Shown in pieces: positions 43,171-52,514 of a stretch of 62,992 nt of DNA (position 1 is its first letter; every line of letters starts with the position of its first letter). Location: assembly GCA_949297445.1 (NCBI GenBank), contig CASFSS010000004.1, forward strand, positions 1-62,992, in the 5' to 3' direction. The position numbers and the translations under genes were made by a program. The notes beneath the pieces are model-generated. The model saw only the letters and a program-made list of their open reading frames with translations. It did no database searches and was not told where the DNA came from. The stretch is from an uncultured bacterium (GTDB lineage Bacteria; Bacillota_I; Bacilli_A; RFN20; CAG-826).

Positions 43171-44295
43171 CTAAATTATCAACTCCATTCCACAAGCGTA
43201 AAAAATTGCTGCCATTACCAAAATAATAATTGGTTGATGCAAAAAATAAATCCATATCGTGTGTTTACCAGGGAAAATAATCGGCGAACACCAGCGATTT
43301 AAATCATCGTTTAATTTTAGCATACGATCTTGACCATTTTCGTCAAAGCGACGATGGCAAAAAAAGATTCGTAATATGCTTTCTTTGTTTTGATAAATTG
43401 TCTCGCCTAAAAATCCACCTAAAAAGGTATAGAAAACAAACGGAAATAATCCCAACCAATCTGAACCATATTGATAAGCACCTAAACAAATTAATATCAC
43501 TTTGCGCGCCGTATCTAATCCATCCACTCCTTCATAAGAAGAAAGAATCGGTGAATACCAGCCGGAAAATACTAAAAAAATGTTACCGTCTTTCCATAAA
43601 TCAGTTCGATTAGAAAAATTAAAAGTACACCAATCAGGATTAAATTTAATATAACAAGTCGTTAAGAAAAAAATTAAAACAAATGCTAAGCACCACCACT
43701 TCCAAGATTTCGGGTTTTTGTTGGCAACGTATGGCTTTATTTTTAATTCTTCTGAATTGGTGGTTTTATTATAGTTATGTCGTTGAATTATATTATAAAT
43801 TAGAACATATAATTTTCTTATTCCGGCATAAATCAATATGCACAAACCGATGCATGTTAAGGTGGCCATAATCACACCATATGTTCGATTTGTTAAATAA
43901 GAAAAAAGGAACATGCCACCGGTCAAAAGACCGCCAGCTACTAGCACTAACACGCCTCGTAAAGCGTTGTTTTTGGAAAATTTACAACTGATACCGCAAA
44001 TAATAAGCAACATCATTAAGCCGATATAACGAATTAAGCTTCTCCATGGTTCCATCCAATAGCCGTTTAAGGAAAAATTTTGCATGAAAGTAACCCATTC
44101 GGGTTTAGTTGCGCCGCTTGCAGCAAATAAATATGGGTATAAATACCAAAAGTTACCAATGAAATGGTCGATACACATCCCCCAAATTATAATTCCTCGT
44201 GCTAAATCAATTTCAAAAATACGATGCTTGGTTTTTTTATATGTCCGATCGGCATTAATTAAACTTAATTCTGATATGGGGACGGCTTTTTCCAT
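43171..44295 (-). CDS. DUF1624/HGSNAT-like membrane acyltransferase
   Basis: A 374-residue integral membrane protein with about eight hydrophobic segments. It has the hallmark RIFEIDLARGIIIWGMCIDH near residue 27, typical of the DUF1624 / heparan-alpha-glucosaminide N-acetyltransferase-like family, which transfers acyl groups across the membrane to sugar amines. The acceptor here is unknown; a cell-surface polymer or glycolipid is plausible. The neighbouring ligase could provide the activated acyl donor. It heads the three-gene operon. The start has no Shine-Dalgarno; a TAGAAT box lies about 12 bases upstream of the ATG, so the leader is very short. Confidence 0.8.
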   Translation of the reverse strand: MEKAVPISELSLINADRTYKKTKHRIFEIDLARGIIIWGMCIDHFIGNFWYLYPYLFAASGATKPEWVTFMQNFSLNGYWMEPWRSLIRYIGLMMLLIICGISCKFSKNNALRGVLVLVAGGLLTGGMFLFSYLTNRTYGVIMATLTCIGLCILIYAGIRKLYVLIYNIIQRHNYNKTTNSEELKIKPYVANKNPKSWKWWCLAFVLIFFLTTCYIKFNPDWCTFNFSNRTDLWKDGNIFLVFSGWYSPILSSYEGVDGLDTARKVILICLGAYQYGSDWLGLFPFVFYTFLGGFLGETIYQNKESILRIFFCHRRFDENGQDRMLKLNDDLNRWCSPIIFPGKHTIWIYFLHQPIIILVMAAIFYACGMELII

Positions 44296-44420
44296 GTTTA
44301 TTAATATTCTACATTAGTTTTTACATTATATTAATACTTTTTTTATGCGCTCGTAAAAGAGGAACAAAAAACATTTCTTTGTTCAATGCTAGCCGTATAT
44401 AATAATAATTTGATTGTTAT

Positions 44421-45416
44421 ATGTTAATTATAAATATTTTATCAAGTATTCTAATTAATTTTATTGATATTCCTGCTTGGGGAATTATATTAATTGTTTT
44501 TGGTTGTATATTTTTGTTCTTTCTTTTGCTACTACCTTTATATTTGGGCAAATTTTTCTTTAATATTTCTTTTGTAAGACTCAAAAATGACAATAAATTT
44601 TCCGAAAACGAAAACGAAAAATTCAAAAAAACACCCTGGCGAATTTGGCTGATGAATGCGCAAAAAGAAAGAATTGAATTAAACACTAACGACAAATTAA
44701 AACTAGTAGGATATTTTATCCCCGGGGCAAGCAAACACAGATATATTATCACAATTCATGGTTATCATGGCCGTTATTATTCAAACGATCGTATTGCCTA
44801 TCACTTTCATAAGCGAGGTTATAATGTGCTAATGTATAACCAACGTGGCCACGATGAAAGCGACGGCAAATATGTTTATTTAGGAGCAAAAGAAAAAGGT
44901 GATTTGCTATTATTTATTAATGCCATAATTAGTCGCGACAAAAATGCACAAATTATCCTTTATGGCGTCTCAATGGGAGCTTTCATTGTTATGACTACCA
45001 TCGATGAAAACTGTCCAAAAAACGTCAAATGTGCCGTCGAAGATTGTGGCTACTCTTCCATCTATCGAGAACTAACCCACCAAGTTTTACATGTAGCGAA
45101 AATAAAGGCGCCAAGAATGGTTTTATTTTTTAGCGAAATTTATGCGCGTCTATTCCACCATTTTAATTTTCGGTTAAAGACAAAAGATTCGCTTAAAAAC
45201 AGTCAGATTCCGACATTATTTATTCATGGTGAAGACGATGATTTTGTTCCTTGTGAAGAAGTAAAAATTAATTACAACAATTTAAACCCAAACATTTATA
45301 AGGAATTACATATTTTTCCGTTGGCTTCACATAATGAATCTTACGCTTATTATCCGGATGAATATGAAAAAATAATTGATAATTTTGCTGATAAATTTAT
45401 TAAAAATGAAGATTAA
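44421..45416 (+). CDS. Membrane-anchored alpha/beta hydrolase
   Basis: A 331-residue protein with two N-terminal hydrophobic segments (residues 5-20 and 25-50) followed by an alpha/beta-hydrolase domain. The nucleophile elbow GVSMGA has Ser near 184. The oxyanion HGYHGRYY motif lies near 111, MYNQRGHDESDG near 143, the acid in HGEDDDFVP near 275 and the His in SHNESYAYYP near 302. It resembles the YqkD/BAAT-like group of bacterial esterases; the substrate is unknown. A TATAAT box at 44398-44403 lies only 18 bases before the ATG and no Shine-Dalgarno is seen. The next gene overlaps its end by 11 bases. Confidence 0.87.
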   Translation: MLIINILSSILINFIDIPAWGIILIVFGCIFLFFLLLLPLYLGKFFFNISFVRLKNDNKFSENENEKFKKTPWRIWLMNAQKERIELNTNDKLKLVGYFIPGASKHRYIITIHGYHGRYYSNDRIAYHFHKRGYNVLMYNQRGHDESDGKYVYLGAKEKGDLLLFINAIISRDKNAQIILYGVSMGAFIVMTTIDENCPKNVKCAVEDCGYSSIYRELTHQVLHVAKIKAPRMVLFFSEIYARLFHHFNFRLKTKDSLKNSQIPTLFIHGEDDDFVPCEEVKINYNNLNPNIYKELHIFPLASHNESYAYYPDEYEKIIDNFADKFIKNED

Positions 45417-46494
45417 AAATAGTACCGAATTAAGAGAATACATTGACTATCTTTTGTTAACAAAAGAAGACAACATGCTATCGGCAGAAATATATATTGA
45501 TTATTTATCTAATAATTATTGCGCTTTAATTGATGAAGGTGAATCAGAGAAAAACATTTTTAATAATTTTGTCGATGTTTTATCGCTCAATTTATGTGAT
45601 GAAGGAACGAACTATTTAGTTCGTAAAAATAAAATTGATGTTTTCAAAAAACTCACTGTTGATGACTACGTTAATGATCCATATTATCAAAACGTAAATA
45701 GCGTGTCATTTAGCCAAGGCGGCATAGTTTTAAAAAAAGAAACATATCCAGCTTATCTAGCGTTTGTCTATGACGATTTGATAATCGATATAGATGATGG
45801 CTATCGAGAAATCACGCCGATGGGTTATTTTACTAAAGATTTTTCATATTTGTCTTTAAGCAAAGACGATGTTGTTTGGATGAGCGTTATACCGCACGAA
45901 ATAAATACAATGAGACGCCCTATCTCAAGCGCTAAGGGGAAGGTACTTGTTCTAGGCTTAGGACTTGGCTATTACGCTTATATGATTGCCAAAAAAGAAA
46001 ATGTTGAAACCATTACAATAATTGAAAACGATATAGATGTAATTGAAGTGTTTCAAAAAGCCATTTTTCCTCAATTTTCTAAATCTATGCAAAGCAAGAT
46101 TGCCATTGTGAACGATGACGCTTATGCTTATTTAGCAAAATCAAATAACATTTATGACGAAATATTCGTGGATATTTATCATAACGCTAGCGATGGAATC
46201 ATTCATTATTTCAAAATTAAAAGTCTCTTAAAAAATAATGAATCTCAAAGTCATTTATCGTTTTGGATCGAGACCTCTTTACTTGCACTATTTAGGCGCC
46301 AAATGTTGACATTAATCGAGGAACAAATTAATGGCTACGATGAAAATGATTATAAGAAAGAAAGAAATATAAACGATAAGATAATTAATCGTCTTTATTG
46401 GCAAACAAAAAATTTAGAAATCATGAGTAAAGAACAACTAAAAAAATTTCTATCGGATGAAAATCTAAAAAAATTGGCCGAAGATGTGCTCTAA
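45406..46494 (+). CDS. SAM-binding Rossmann-fold protein, spermidine-synthase-like
   Basis: A 362-residue protein with a central Rossmann fold (KVLVLGLGLGYYAYMIAKKE near residue 187, then TITIIENDIDVIEVFQ and a DEIFVDIYHNASD strand). This matches SAM-dependent methyltransferase and spermidine-synthase folds. The GLGLGYY loop is the SAM/dcSAM site. The first 130 residues form a separate helical domain and the last 90 are helical. The substrate is unknown, and polyamine synthase activity is not certain since the spermidine-synthase acceptor motifs are not obvious. I start it at the ATG at 45406 rather than 45376, because the longer frame only adds a hydrophobic leader copied from the hydrolase's end. 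It overlaps the hydrolase by 11 bases. Confidence 0.65.
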   Translation: MKIKNSTELREYIDYLLLTKEDNMLSAEIYIDYLSNNYCALIDEGESEKNIFNNFVDVLSLNLCDEGTNYLVRKNKIDVFKKLTVDDYVNDPYYQNVNSVSFSQGGIVLKKETYPAYLAFVYDDLIIDIDDGYREITPMGYFTKDFSYLSLSKDDVVWMSVIPHEINTMRRPISSAKGKVLVLGLGLGYYAYMIAKKENVETITIIENDIDVIEVFQKAIFPQFSKSMQSKIAIVNDDAYAYLAKSNNIYDEIFVDIYHNASDGIIHYFKIKSLLKNNESQSHLSFWIETSLLALFRRQMLTLIEEQINGYDENDYKKERNINDKIINRLYWQTKNLEIMSKEQLKKFLSDENLKKLAEDVL

Positions 46495-46559
46495 CAAAGA
46501 ATATTATTTGTAAAAAAATATATCTTTTGTAAGAATATTATGGTGTGAGGTAAAGAAAA

Positions 46560-47927
46560 ATGTATCGAAAAAATGTTTGGCTTGAGAAGCAAAATTCTTA
46601 TGAACAAATTATGAATTTTGCCGAAGATTATAAAAAGTTTCTCAACATATCAAAAACCGAAAGGGAATTCGTGACCAATTCCGTGGTCCTACTAAGGAGG
46701 GCTGGCTATTTAAATTTAAACGAAGTTTCTTCAATCAAAGCGGGCGATAAAGTTTATCTTGTCAATCGCGATAAAAACGTAATTGCTTTTACGATTGGCA
46801 AGAAGCCTTTGAAAGATGGACTTCATATTTTAGGTGCTCATGTCGATTCACCACGCTTGGACGTCAAACAAAATCCTTTATATGAACGTGGCGATTTTGT
46901 CTATCTTGACACGCATTATTATGGCGGTATCAAAAAATATCAGTGGGTGACAATTCCTCTTGCTCTTCATGGTGTCGTATATTTAACCAACAATACAAAA
47001 ATTGAATTAATTATTGGCGAACGCGACGATGATCCTATTTTAGGAATTTCAGACCTATTAATTCATCTATCCAAAGATCAGCTACAAAAGAACGCTCGAG
47101 AAGTTATTGGCGGGGAAGATTTAGATGTAACTTTAGGCAATATCCCGCTTAAAGGCGTCGATAAAGAGCCAATTAAAAATTTCGTCTTACGCTTTTTGAA
47201 AGAAAAATACGCACTTGAAGAGGAAGACTTTGTCTCAGCCGAATTAGAAATTGTTCCGGCAATTAAAGCGCGCGACTACGGTTTAGATCGCTCGATGGTT
47301 GCCGCTTATGGTCACGACGATAAAGTTTGCGCTTACATGTGTTTAAGGGCCGAGTTAGAAACGACTGATAAAGAATATACATCTTGCTTATTTTTAGTCG
47401 ACAAGGAAGAAATTGGCTCAGTGGGCGCTACTGGCGCACATTCAGTCTTCTTTTTTAACTCTATTGCTAAAGTTGCTGAAAAGTTAGGAGCTCCAGATCC
47501 TTATTTTTACGCCAAAAAAGCGCTTGAAAATAGTCGCGCTTTATCTTGCGATGTTTCGGCCGGCGAAGATCCTTTATATCCTGGTACCAGCGATGAAAAA
47601 AATGGATCACATCTAGGATATGGTTTAACTTTTAACAAATATACTGGTTCAGGTGGCAAAGGCGGCTCAAATGATGCTAATGCGGAATTTGTCGCCTATT
47701 TAAGAAACATTATGAACGAAAATAATATTTGTTATCAAACTGCTGAGCTTGGCAAAGTTGACCAAGGAGGCGGCGGCACCATTGCATACATATTTGCCAA
47801 TCACAATATGGAGGTAATTGATTCTGGTGTCGGCGTCTTAAGCATGCATTCACCGATGGAAATTATTTCAAAGGCAGATTTATACGAAGGGTTTATGGGG
47901 TATAGGGCATTTTTAAAGGCAAAATAA
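46560..47927 (+). CDS. M18 family aspartyl aminopeptidase
   Basis: A 455-residue cytoplasmic aminopeptidase of family M18 that removes N-terminal residues, often acidic ones. The metal-binding motif HILGAHVDSPRLDV lies near residue 92, GHDDKVCAYM near 252 and DKEEIGSVGATG near 284, with a final His in SMHSPMEII near 430. The length fits the family. A GAGG Shine-Dalgarno precedes the ATG. It is followed after one base by an unknown membrane protein, so the two are probably cotranscribed. Confidence 0.93.
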   Translation: MYRKNVWLEKQNSYEQIMNFAEDYKKFLNISKTEREFVTNSVVLLRRAGYLNLNEVSSIKAGDKVYLVNRDKNVIAFTIGKKPLKDGLHILGAHVDSPRLDVKQNPLYERGDFVYLDTHYYGGIKKYQWVTIPLALHGVVYLTNNTKIELIIGERDDDPILGISDLLIHLSKDQLQKNAREVIGGEDLDVTLGNIPLKGVDKEPIKNFVLRFLKEKYALEEEDFVSAELEIVPAIKARDYGLDRSMVAAYGHDDKVCAYMCLRAELETTDKEYTSCLFLVDKEEIGSVGATGAHSVFFFNSIAKVAEKLGAPDPYFYAKKALENSRALSCDVSAGEDPLYPGTSDEKNGSHLGYGLTFNKYTGSGGKGGSNDANAEFVAYLRNIMNENNICYQTAELGKVDQGGGGTIAYIFANHNMEVIDSGVGVLSMHSPMEIISKADLYEGFMGYRAFLKAK

Positions 47928-47928
47928 A

Positions 47929-49899
47929 ATGGTAGATACAATTCAAGACGCAAATATAAAAATCGAAAATAGACACTCAACCACTCCTTCTAGCAAGCAT
48001 AAACCCGTCAAAAGAAAGGGTTTAACTGCCTTATGGATTATTTTGGCCGTCTTACTTTGCGTCATCATTATTCCACCAGCAATAACTTATGCCCTCCTTT
48101 TTGACAATACACAAGAAGAAGTAAAGGCAACAAACATTGATAATGTAGAAACATATATAAGCGATTTATTAGTCGATAGTTTTGACACGGCTAGCGAGGG
48201 ACATTTATCGATTACATTTAATCAGGATGACTTAAATGGATTCATTCAATTGGCTACTAGTCAAATTGAACAAAATGAAATTGTCAATAATATATACTGC
48301 TTAATCGATAACGAAGAATATAGTTTCTACCTTGAATTACAAATTCCTTTATTGCCAACAAGAGTTAAATTAACCACGGAACTAGTTGAATCTAGTCCCA
48401 CTTCTAACGAATTATTTTTATTTAAAATAAAAGATTTAAAAATTGGTAATATTGGCGGCTTATACGGAATAGCACGTTCTCTTATAGCTACATATAATTT
48501 AGATGATGCGATTGAAAATGCACTAGCTTCACAAAATCTTTCGTTCGTCTTTGATTGGACAAACGGGACCATCTCTTATTCGAAAGAAAATCTAATAAAA
48601 GATTTACAATCTTTAATTAACGGAATCGAAGGCGATGAAAATGGCATTTATAAACTAATTATCAACCAGTTGTTAGTGCCAAAAAACTTTACCACTACTG
48701 CCGAAGAAAAAGGTGTCGCTTTTGCCATTTCATTGGAGGATATAAAAACCGATGAAGCGGAGTTAGACCCTAGTGCAAGCATCAATTTAAACACAGAAGA
48801 TTATGCTTATTTAGTGGAAACATTGCTAAATGATGGTCAAATTAGTAGCGATCAAATTCAATCAGCCTTTGATTTTTTATATTTTGGTTACTCAGCAATT
48901 GAAGGGACAAGCTTCGCTAATATAGTAGAAGCGATTGATTGGCAAACATATAGTGATTTAATTGGTGCAAATATCACCGACCCTTCCTTATATGAAGGCC
49001 TCCCTTGTGGCGACATAAGCGCCACTTCAAATTTTATTGCCGAACAAATTAATAATGTTGATCCAAAAAATTTCGTCAATAATGATTCATCATTTGAATT
49101 GGCGTATATTGAACAAGAAATTCTCAACGAAGAATTGCGCGCTATCGATGCGATAGGGCATACAGTTCCTTTCTCTTATCAACGAAGCGATGGAACTTAT
49201 AATTTGAGTTATATAACAGTCAATGATTTTTATTGCATGTTTAATGGCGAAAAAATTAATCTTGTTGTCGGATTAGATATCAACGGTTTCCACACCGCCA
49301 TCGTGCTAGAAAATTCTATTTTAGAAAGCGCTAATTCAAACTTTGTTTTCACATTAAACTTAGATGATGTTATTTTAGGCACCTTAGAAAGTAACAAAGA
49401 GGCAGAAGATGCAGTTTTTAATATGTTGAATACATTGACAGGAAATTATAATCTTTTTGTTATTGATAAAGAAAATAATCAAATAGATTTTGATATTGAA
49501 GCTATTTTAGCCGATTCACTATATCGATTTGTAGAATTTACACCATATATTGATTTGAGCATTGAAGTAAACGAAAATAGCACCCTCAATGAAGATGTTC
49601 TATGGATTTATTGCGTAAGTAGTTATCGAGTGGATGTCGAGGTCTCTGCGGGCGATGATGGCCAATCAATTGTGATTGATAATTTGGAAATACCGGACGA
49701 TTTACAAGGCTTTTTAGATGATTATGTCGCTGATCATGACGAGTATGCCACCACCGATGAATTAATTCAGTCAGTAGTTAATGAGTATGTCGAAAATTAT
49801 ATTAATGAAGGCGGCGATATTAACGAATTGATTGACATGATAAACAATAACGAGAATTGGACGTGGGAAAATTTAGACTCCTTGCTCGGTAATATTTGA
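47929..49899 (+). CDS. Large membrane-anchored extracellular protein, unknown
   Basis: A 656-residue protein with a cytoplasmic basic N-terminus, one membrane helix at about residues 33-56 (LTALWIILAVLLCVIIIPPA) and a long extracellular part. The outer part is acidic and rich in Asn, with repeated LSITFNQDDLNGFIQLATSQ and VKLTTELVES type segments, and looks like a beta-rich lipid- or ligand-binding domain (an ...IENRI..A pattern), but no family is recognised. It follows the M18 peptidase gene after one base and ends in an acidic region (NNENWTWENLDSLLGN). A role in envelope maintenance is only a guess. Confidence 0.65.
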   Translation: MVDTIQDANIKIENRHSTTPSSKHKPVKRKGLTALWIILAVLLCVIIIPPAITYALLFDNTQEEVKATNIDNVETYISDLLVDSFDTASEGHLSITFNQDDLNGFIQLATSQIEQNEIVNNIYCLIDNEEYSFYLELQIPLLPTRVKLTTELVESSPTSNELFLFKIKDLKIGNIGGLYGIARSLIATYNLDDAIENALASQNLSFVFDWTNGTISYSKENLIKDLQSLINGIEGDENGIYKLIINQLLVPKNFTTTAEEKGVAFAISLEDIKTDEAELDPSASINLNTEDYAYLVETLLNDGQISSDQIQSAFDFLYFGYSAIEGTSFANIVEAIDWQTYSDLIGANITDPSLYEGLPCGDISATSNFIAEQINNVDPKNFVNNDSSFELAYIEQEILNEELRAIDAIGHTVPFSYQRSDGTYNLSYITVNDFYCMFNGEKINLVVGLDINGFHTAIVLENSILESANSNFVFTLNLDDVILGTLESNKEAEDAVFNMLNTLTGNYNLFVIDKENNQIDFDIEAILADSLYRFVEFTPYIDLSIEVNENSTLNEDVLWIYCVSSYRVDVEVSAGDDGQSIVIDNLEIPDDLQGFLDDYVADHDEYATTDELIQSVVNEYVENYINEGGDINELIDMINNNENWTWENLDSLLGNI

Positions 49900-49968
49900 A
49901 TCATATAAAAATTTTTTAAACATTTTTTCTTTGAAAATAATAAAAAAACATAGACAATTAATTAATTT

Positions 49969-51459
49969 ATGGGGAATTTTTCATTATTACTTTTACTAAT
50001 TCTGCTCTTTCCATCGAATGTCCTTTTAACACCGAACGAAACAAGCGAAAATAAGGAAATATCGACATATTTAAATGCTGATACAACATTAGGAATATTT
50101 CGAGATTATAGCAGCGAAGAAATTAAAAACTATTATATTGATTTAGCCGACGATAAAGGCATTAAAGGCGATGAACTATTAGACAATTTGCAGCCTATTC
50201 TCGCCAATAATCATAAAAAGATTAGTCATAGCGCTGCGTGGGATAGCTCGTGGAACTTTTTTTTATTACTCGATCGTGATTATGAACTTGATCCATTAAG
50301 CGACGAAGAAATTTCTAATCAAAAATGGAAAACGGACAATGTCGTTGTACGACCATTATATACGGATATTCAAACATGGATTAAATCCGAGACTCGTTAT
50401 TTTGACCGCGAACACATGTGGCCAAAATCGCGCGGATTTAAAGATAAATATGATACGTCCGAGACATTATCTGAACAACCGTACGCGGCAACTGATATGC
50501 ACAACTTAAGAATGGGCGAGAGAACCAACAATCAACAAGGTCACAACAACTATCCATATGGCGAGGTAGTCGATAAAAACGCTTCTACCACAACCAAAAT
50601 TGTCGATACATATACTAATGAGGTGACTGGATATCGCGGACTAAACATAAATGGATATACCGTTTATGAACCGCGCGATGAGGACAAAGGCGATATCGCT
50701 CGGGCGCTATTTTATATGGCCACACGCTATCATAACTATATTGATACAGAAACCTTCCAACCATCATTAAAATTAGTGAGCGAATTTGACGATGATTATA
50801 ACGCAACAATAACATGCGACTCGACGAAGGAAAAAAGCGCCACTTATGGAATTTTAAGTGATTTATTAAAGTGGCACATCGAAGATCCTGCAAGCGATTT
50901 TGAACGTCATAGAAATAATCTTTGCTACACAATAGTTCAAAATAATCGTAATCCTTATATTGATTATCCGGAATGGGCTTTGGTGGCTTTTGGCGATGTT
51001 GACTATGGGATCAATTTAGACAGTGATATAGGTGTCGACAAGGAGGGCTTATCTATTTCCATAAATATCGAACAGCTGGAAATAGATGATATTTTGCTGG
51101 GCGAAAATATAAAGATTACTTATATCGATGAAAATAACATCGAACAAACCATCACTTTGGACGATCCGAATTTAAGCATAACTATAACGCATAATGGCCA
51201 AGAAGAAACATTTGATGGTGAGTATACTTTTATAGAACAAGGTGAATACATAATCGAAGCAAAATACACTATCGGTGATACTACCTACATAGCAACTAAA
51301 ACGATTACCATAACCGATAATAACGCTCCAACAACCTTTTTTGATGACTATAAATATTATATCTATATAGGAGCGGTTGCCCTTTTCATAATAATAGTCG
51401 TCGCCATTATTAGTGGAGCCATGTCTAAAAAGAAAAGGCGCAAAAAAAGACGCAAATAA
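49969..51459 (+). CDS. Cell-surface endonuclease I with Ig-like domain and C-terminal anchor
   Basis: A 496-residue exported nuclease. The signal peptide (LLLLILLFPSNVLLTPN) has no lipobox. The catalytic EndA/endonuclease I domain spans about 70-340 and contains DREHMWPKSRGF with the active His, TDMHNLRMGERTNNQQGHNN and DIARALFYMATRYHN. A beta-sandwich of about 100 residues follows (SISINIEQLEIDDILLGENI), then a membrane helix (YYIYIGAVALFIIIVVAIIS) and a KKKRRKKRRK tail that keep the enzyme on the outer face. It would degrade external DNA, perhaps for nutrients or biofilm work. The gene begins without a Shine-Dalgarno. This layout, nuclease plus Ig plus C-terminal helix, is uncommon but clear. 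Confidence 0.88.
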   Translation: MGNFSLLLLLILLFPSNVLLTPNETSENKEISTYLNADTTLGIFRDYSSEEIKNYYIDLADDKGIKGDELLDNLQPILANNHKKISHSAAWDSSWNFFLLLDRDYELDPLSDEEISNQKWKTDNVVVRPLYTDIQTWIKSETRYFDREHMWPKSRGFKDKYDTSETLSEQPYAATDMHNLRMGERTNNQQGHNNYPYGEVVDKNASTTTKIVDTYTNEVTGYRGLNINGYTVYEPRDEDKGDIARALFYMATRYHNYIDTETFQPSLKLVSEFDDDYNATITCDSTKEKSATYGILSDLLKWHIEDPASDFERHRNNLCYTIVQNNRNPYIDYPEWALVAFGDVDYGINLDSDIGVDKEGLSISINIEQLEIDDILLGENIKITYIDENNIEQTITLDDPNLSITITHNGQEETFDGEYTFIEQGEYIIEAKYTIGDTTYIATKTITITDNNAPTTFFDDYKYYIYIGAVALFIIIVVAIISGAMSKKKRRKKRRK

Positions 51460-51498
51460 TGGTAGATTTGCATATATTTTGATTAAATTACGAGGTTT

Positions 51499-52449
51499 TC
51501 ACAAAGGAAAAGTAGTTATATCTTCAGTTTCTAAATACTTTTTAAAATCAATTTCTTTAATTTCTAACTCCTCATACGTCGAGTAGTAAAATTTCATATT
51601 ATTCACATCAAATAAAGAAGTGTAAATTGTAATTTCAAAATTACCCGACGAGGCTTTGCACATTCCATTAGTTAAACTCATTGCATAAAAAATATGAAAA
51701 AGTTCTTTAACAATATTTGCCTTCGATAAATCAAATTTTAATAATTGAGATTTTAAATATGTAGAGCGAACGAAGCGTGATGGAGAGGATGGATCACCAG
51801 GCAAGCCACGCGCAGGAAGACCGACGCAAAATGAATCAAGATTATTTAATGTGGTAAAACTATTAACGTGAAATTCCGGAGAGATGTTTCCATACATTTT
51901 AATGTTATCTAAATGAAATGGAAATGAAGGATTGTTTGTTAAAATACCATAAGGATTGTCATATATTTTAATACCATCTTCGTTTGGTTCTATTACGATT
52001 GAAGATGTTTTATCCGCCAAAAGGAAGTGTAAATAACTAAGCGGCATATTTTCTTTAAATGGCTCTGCGACAAGACGAATATTTGTTAGGAGTGCTTTGG
52101 CTTCGTTAACCGTCTTGGCATTACCGAGCAAATAAAGAATTAGTTCGTAGGGAGCTAGATTAGTATTATCTTTCGTAGTATTAGGAAAATAATAAGCATT
52201 AGGAAAATAATTTAATCCAGCTATGCAAAGGCCACTTTCATTCATTGCTTCGGCATAAAGAGGATAACCATCCACCACTGTTCCGATACCAATTAAGGCG
52301 GTATCTAAAGTTATATTTGGCAAAAATTTGAAATTTATTACGTGGCGGCGCGGCACCACGATTGGCAGTTCACCAAAATGATAATCTAAATCGAGATTGC
52401 GGCCAAAATAAAATTGATCTTTATAATTGAATGTTAAAGCGAGACACAT
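51499..52449 (-). CDS. Choloylglycine hydrolase family protein (bile salt hydrolase-like)
   Basis: A 316-residue Ntn-hydrolase of the choloylglycine hydrolase/penicillin V acylase family. The nucleophile is Cys2, freed by removal of Met, with Arg17 and Asp20 in FGRNLDLDYHFGE, Asn near 172 in GILTNNPSFPFH and Arg near 225 in SPSRFVRS. The length fits bile salt hydrolases (about 317-330). It removes glycine or taurine from conjugated bile acids, or acyl groups from N-acyl amides, and probably acts in the cytoplasm as no signal peptide is seen. Presence of this enzyme supports a gut habitat. AAAGGAAGG precedes the ATG, with a TATAAT box nearby, so it has its own promoter after the ESCRT-like operon. 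Confidence 0.88.
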   Translation of the reverse strand: MCLALTFNYKDQFYFGRNLDLDYHFGELPIVVPRRHVINFKFLPNITLDTALIGIGTVVDGYPLYAEAMNESGLCIAGLNYFPNAYYFPNTTKDNTNLAPYELILYLLGNAKTVNEAKALLTNIRLVAEPFKENMPLSYLHFLLADKTSSIVIEPNEDGIKIYDNPYGILTNNPSFPFHLDNIKMYGNISPEFHVNSFTTLNNLDSFCVGLPARGLPGDPSSPSRFVRSTYLKSQLLKFDLSKANIVKELFHIFYAMSLTNGMCKASSGNFEITIYTSLFDVNNMKFYYSTYEELEIKEIDFKKYLETEDITTFPL

Positions 52450-52514
52450 TGTATATCACCTTCCTTTATTCAATTATACTTTATAAATATGCTTATGCTA
52501 ATACACTATAAAAT

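Noticed and set aside
45376-45405. Earlier start for the SAM-binding protein at 45376
   Set aside because: The extra residues lie inside the hydrolase gene in another frame and do not belong to the family's N-terminus.
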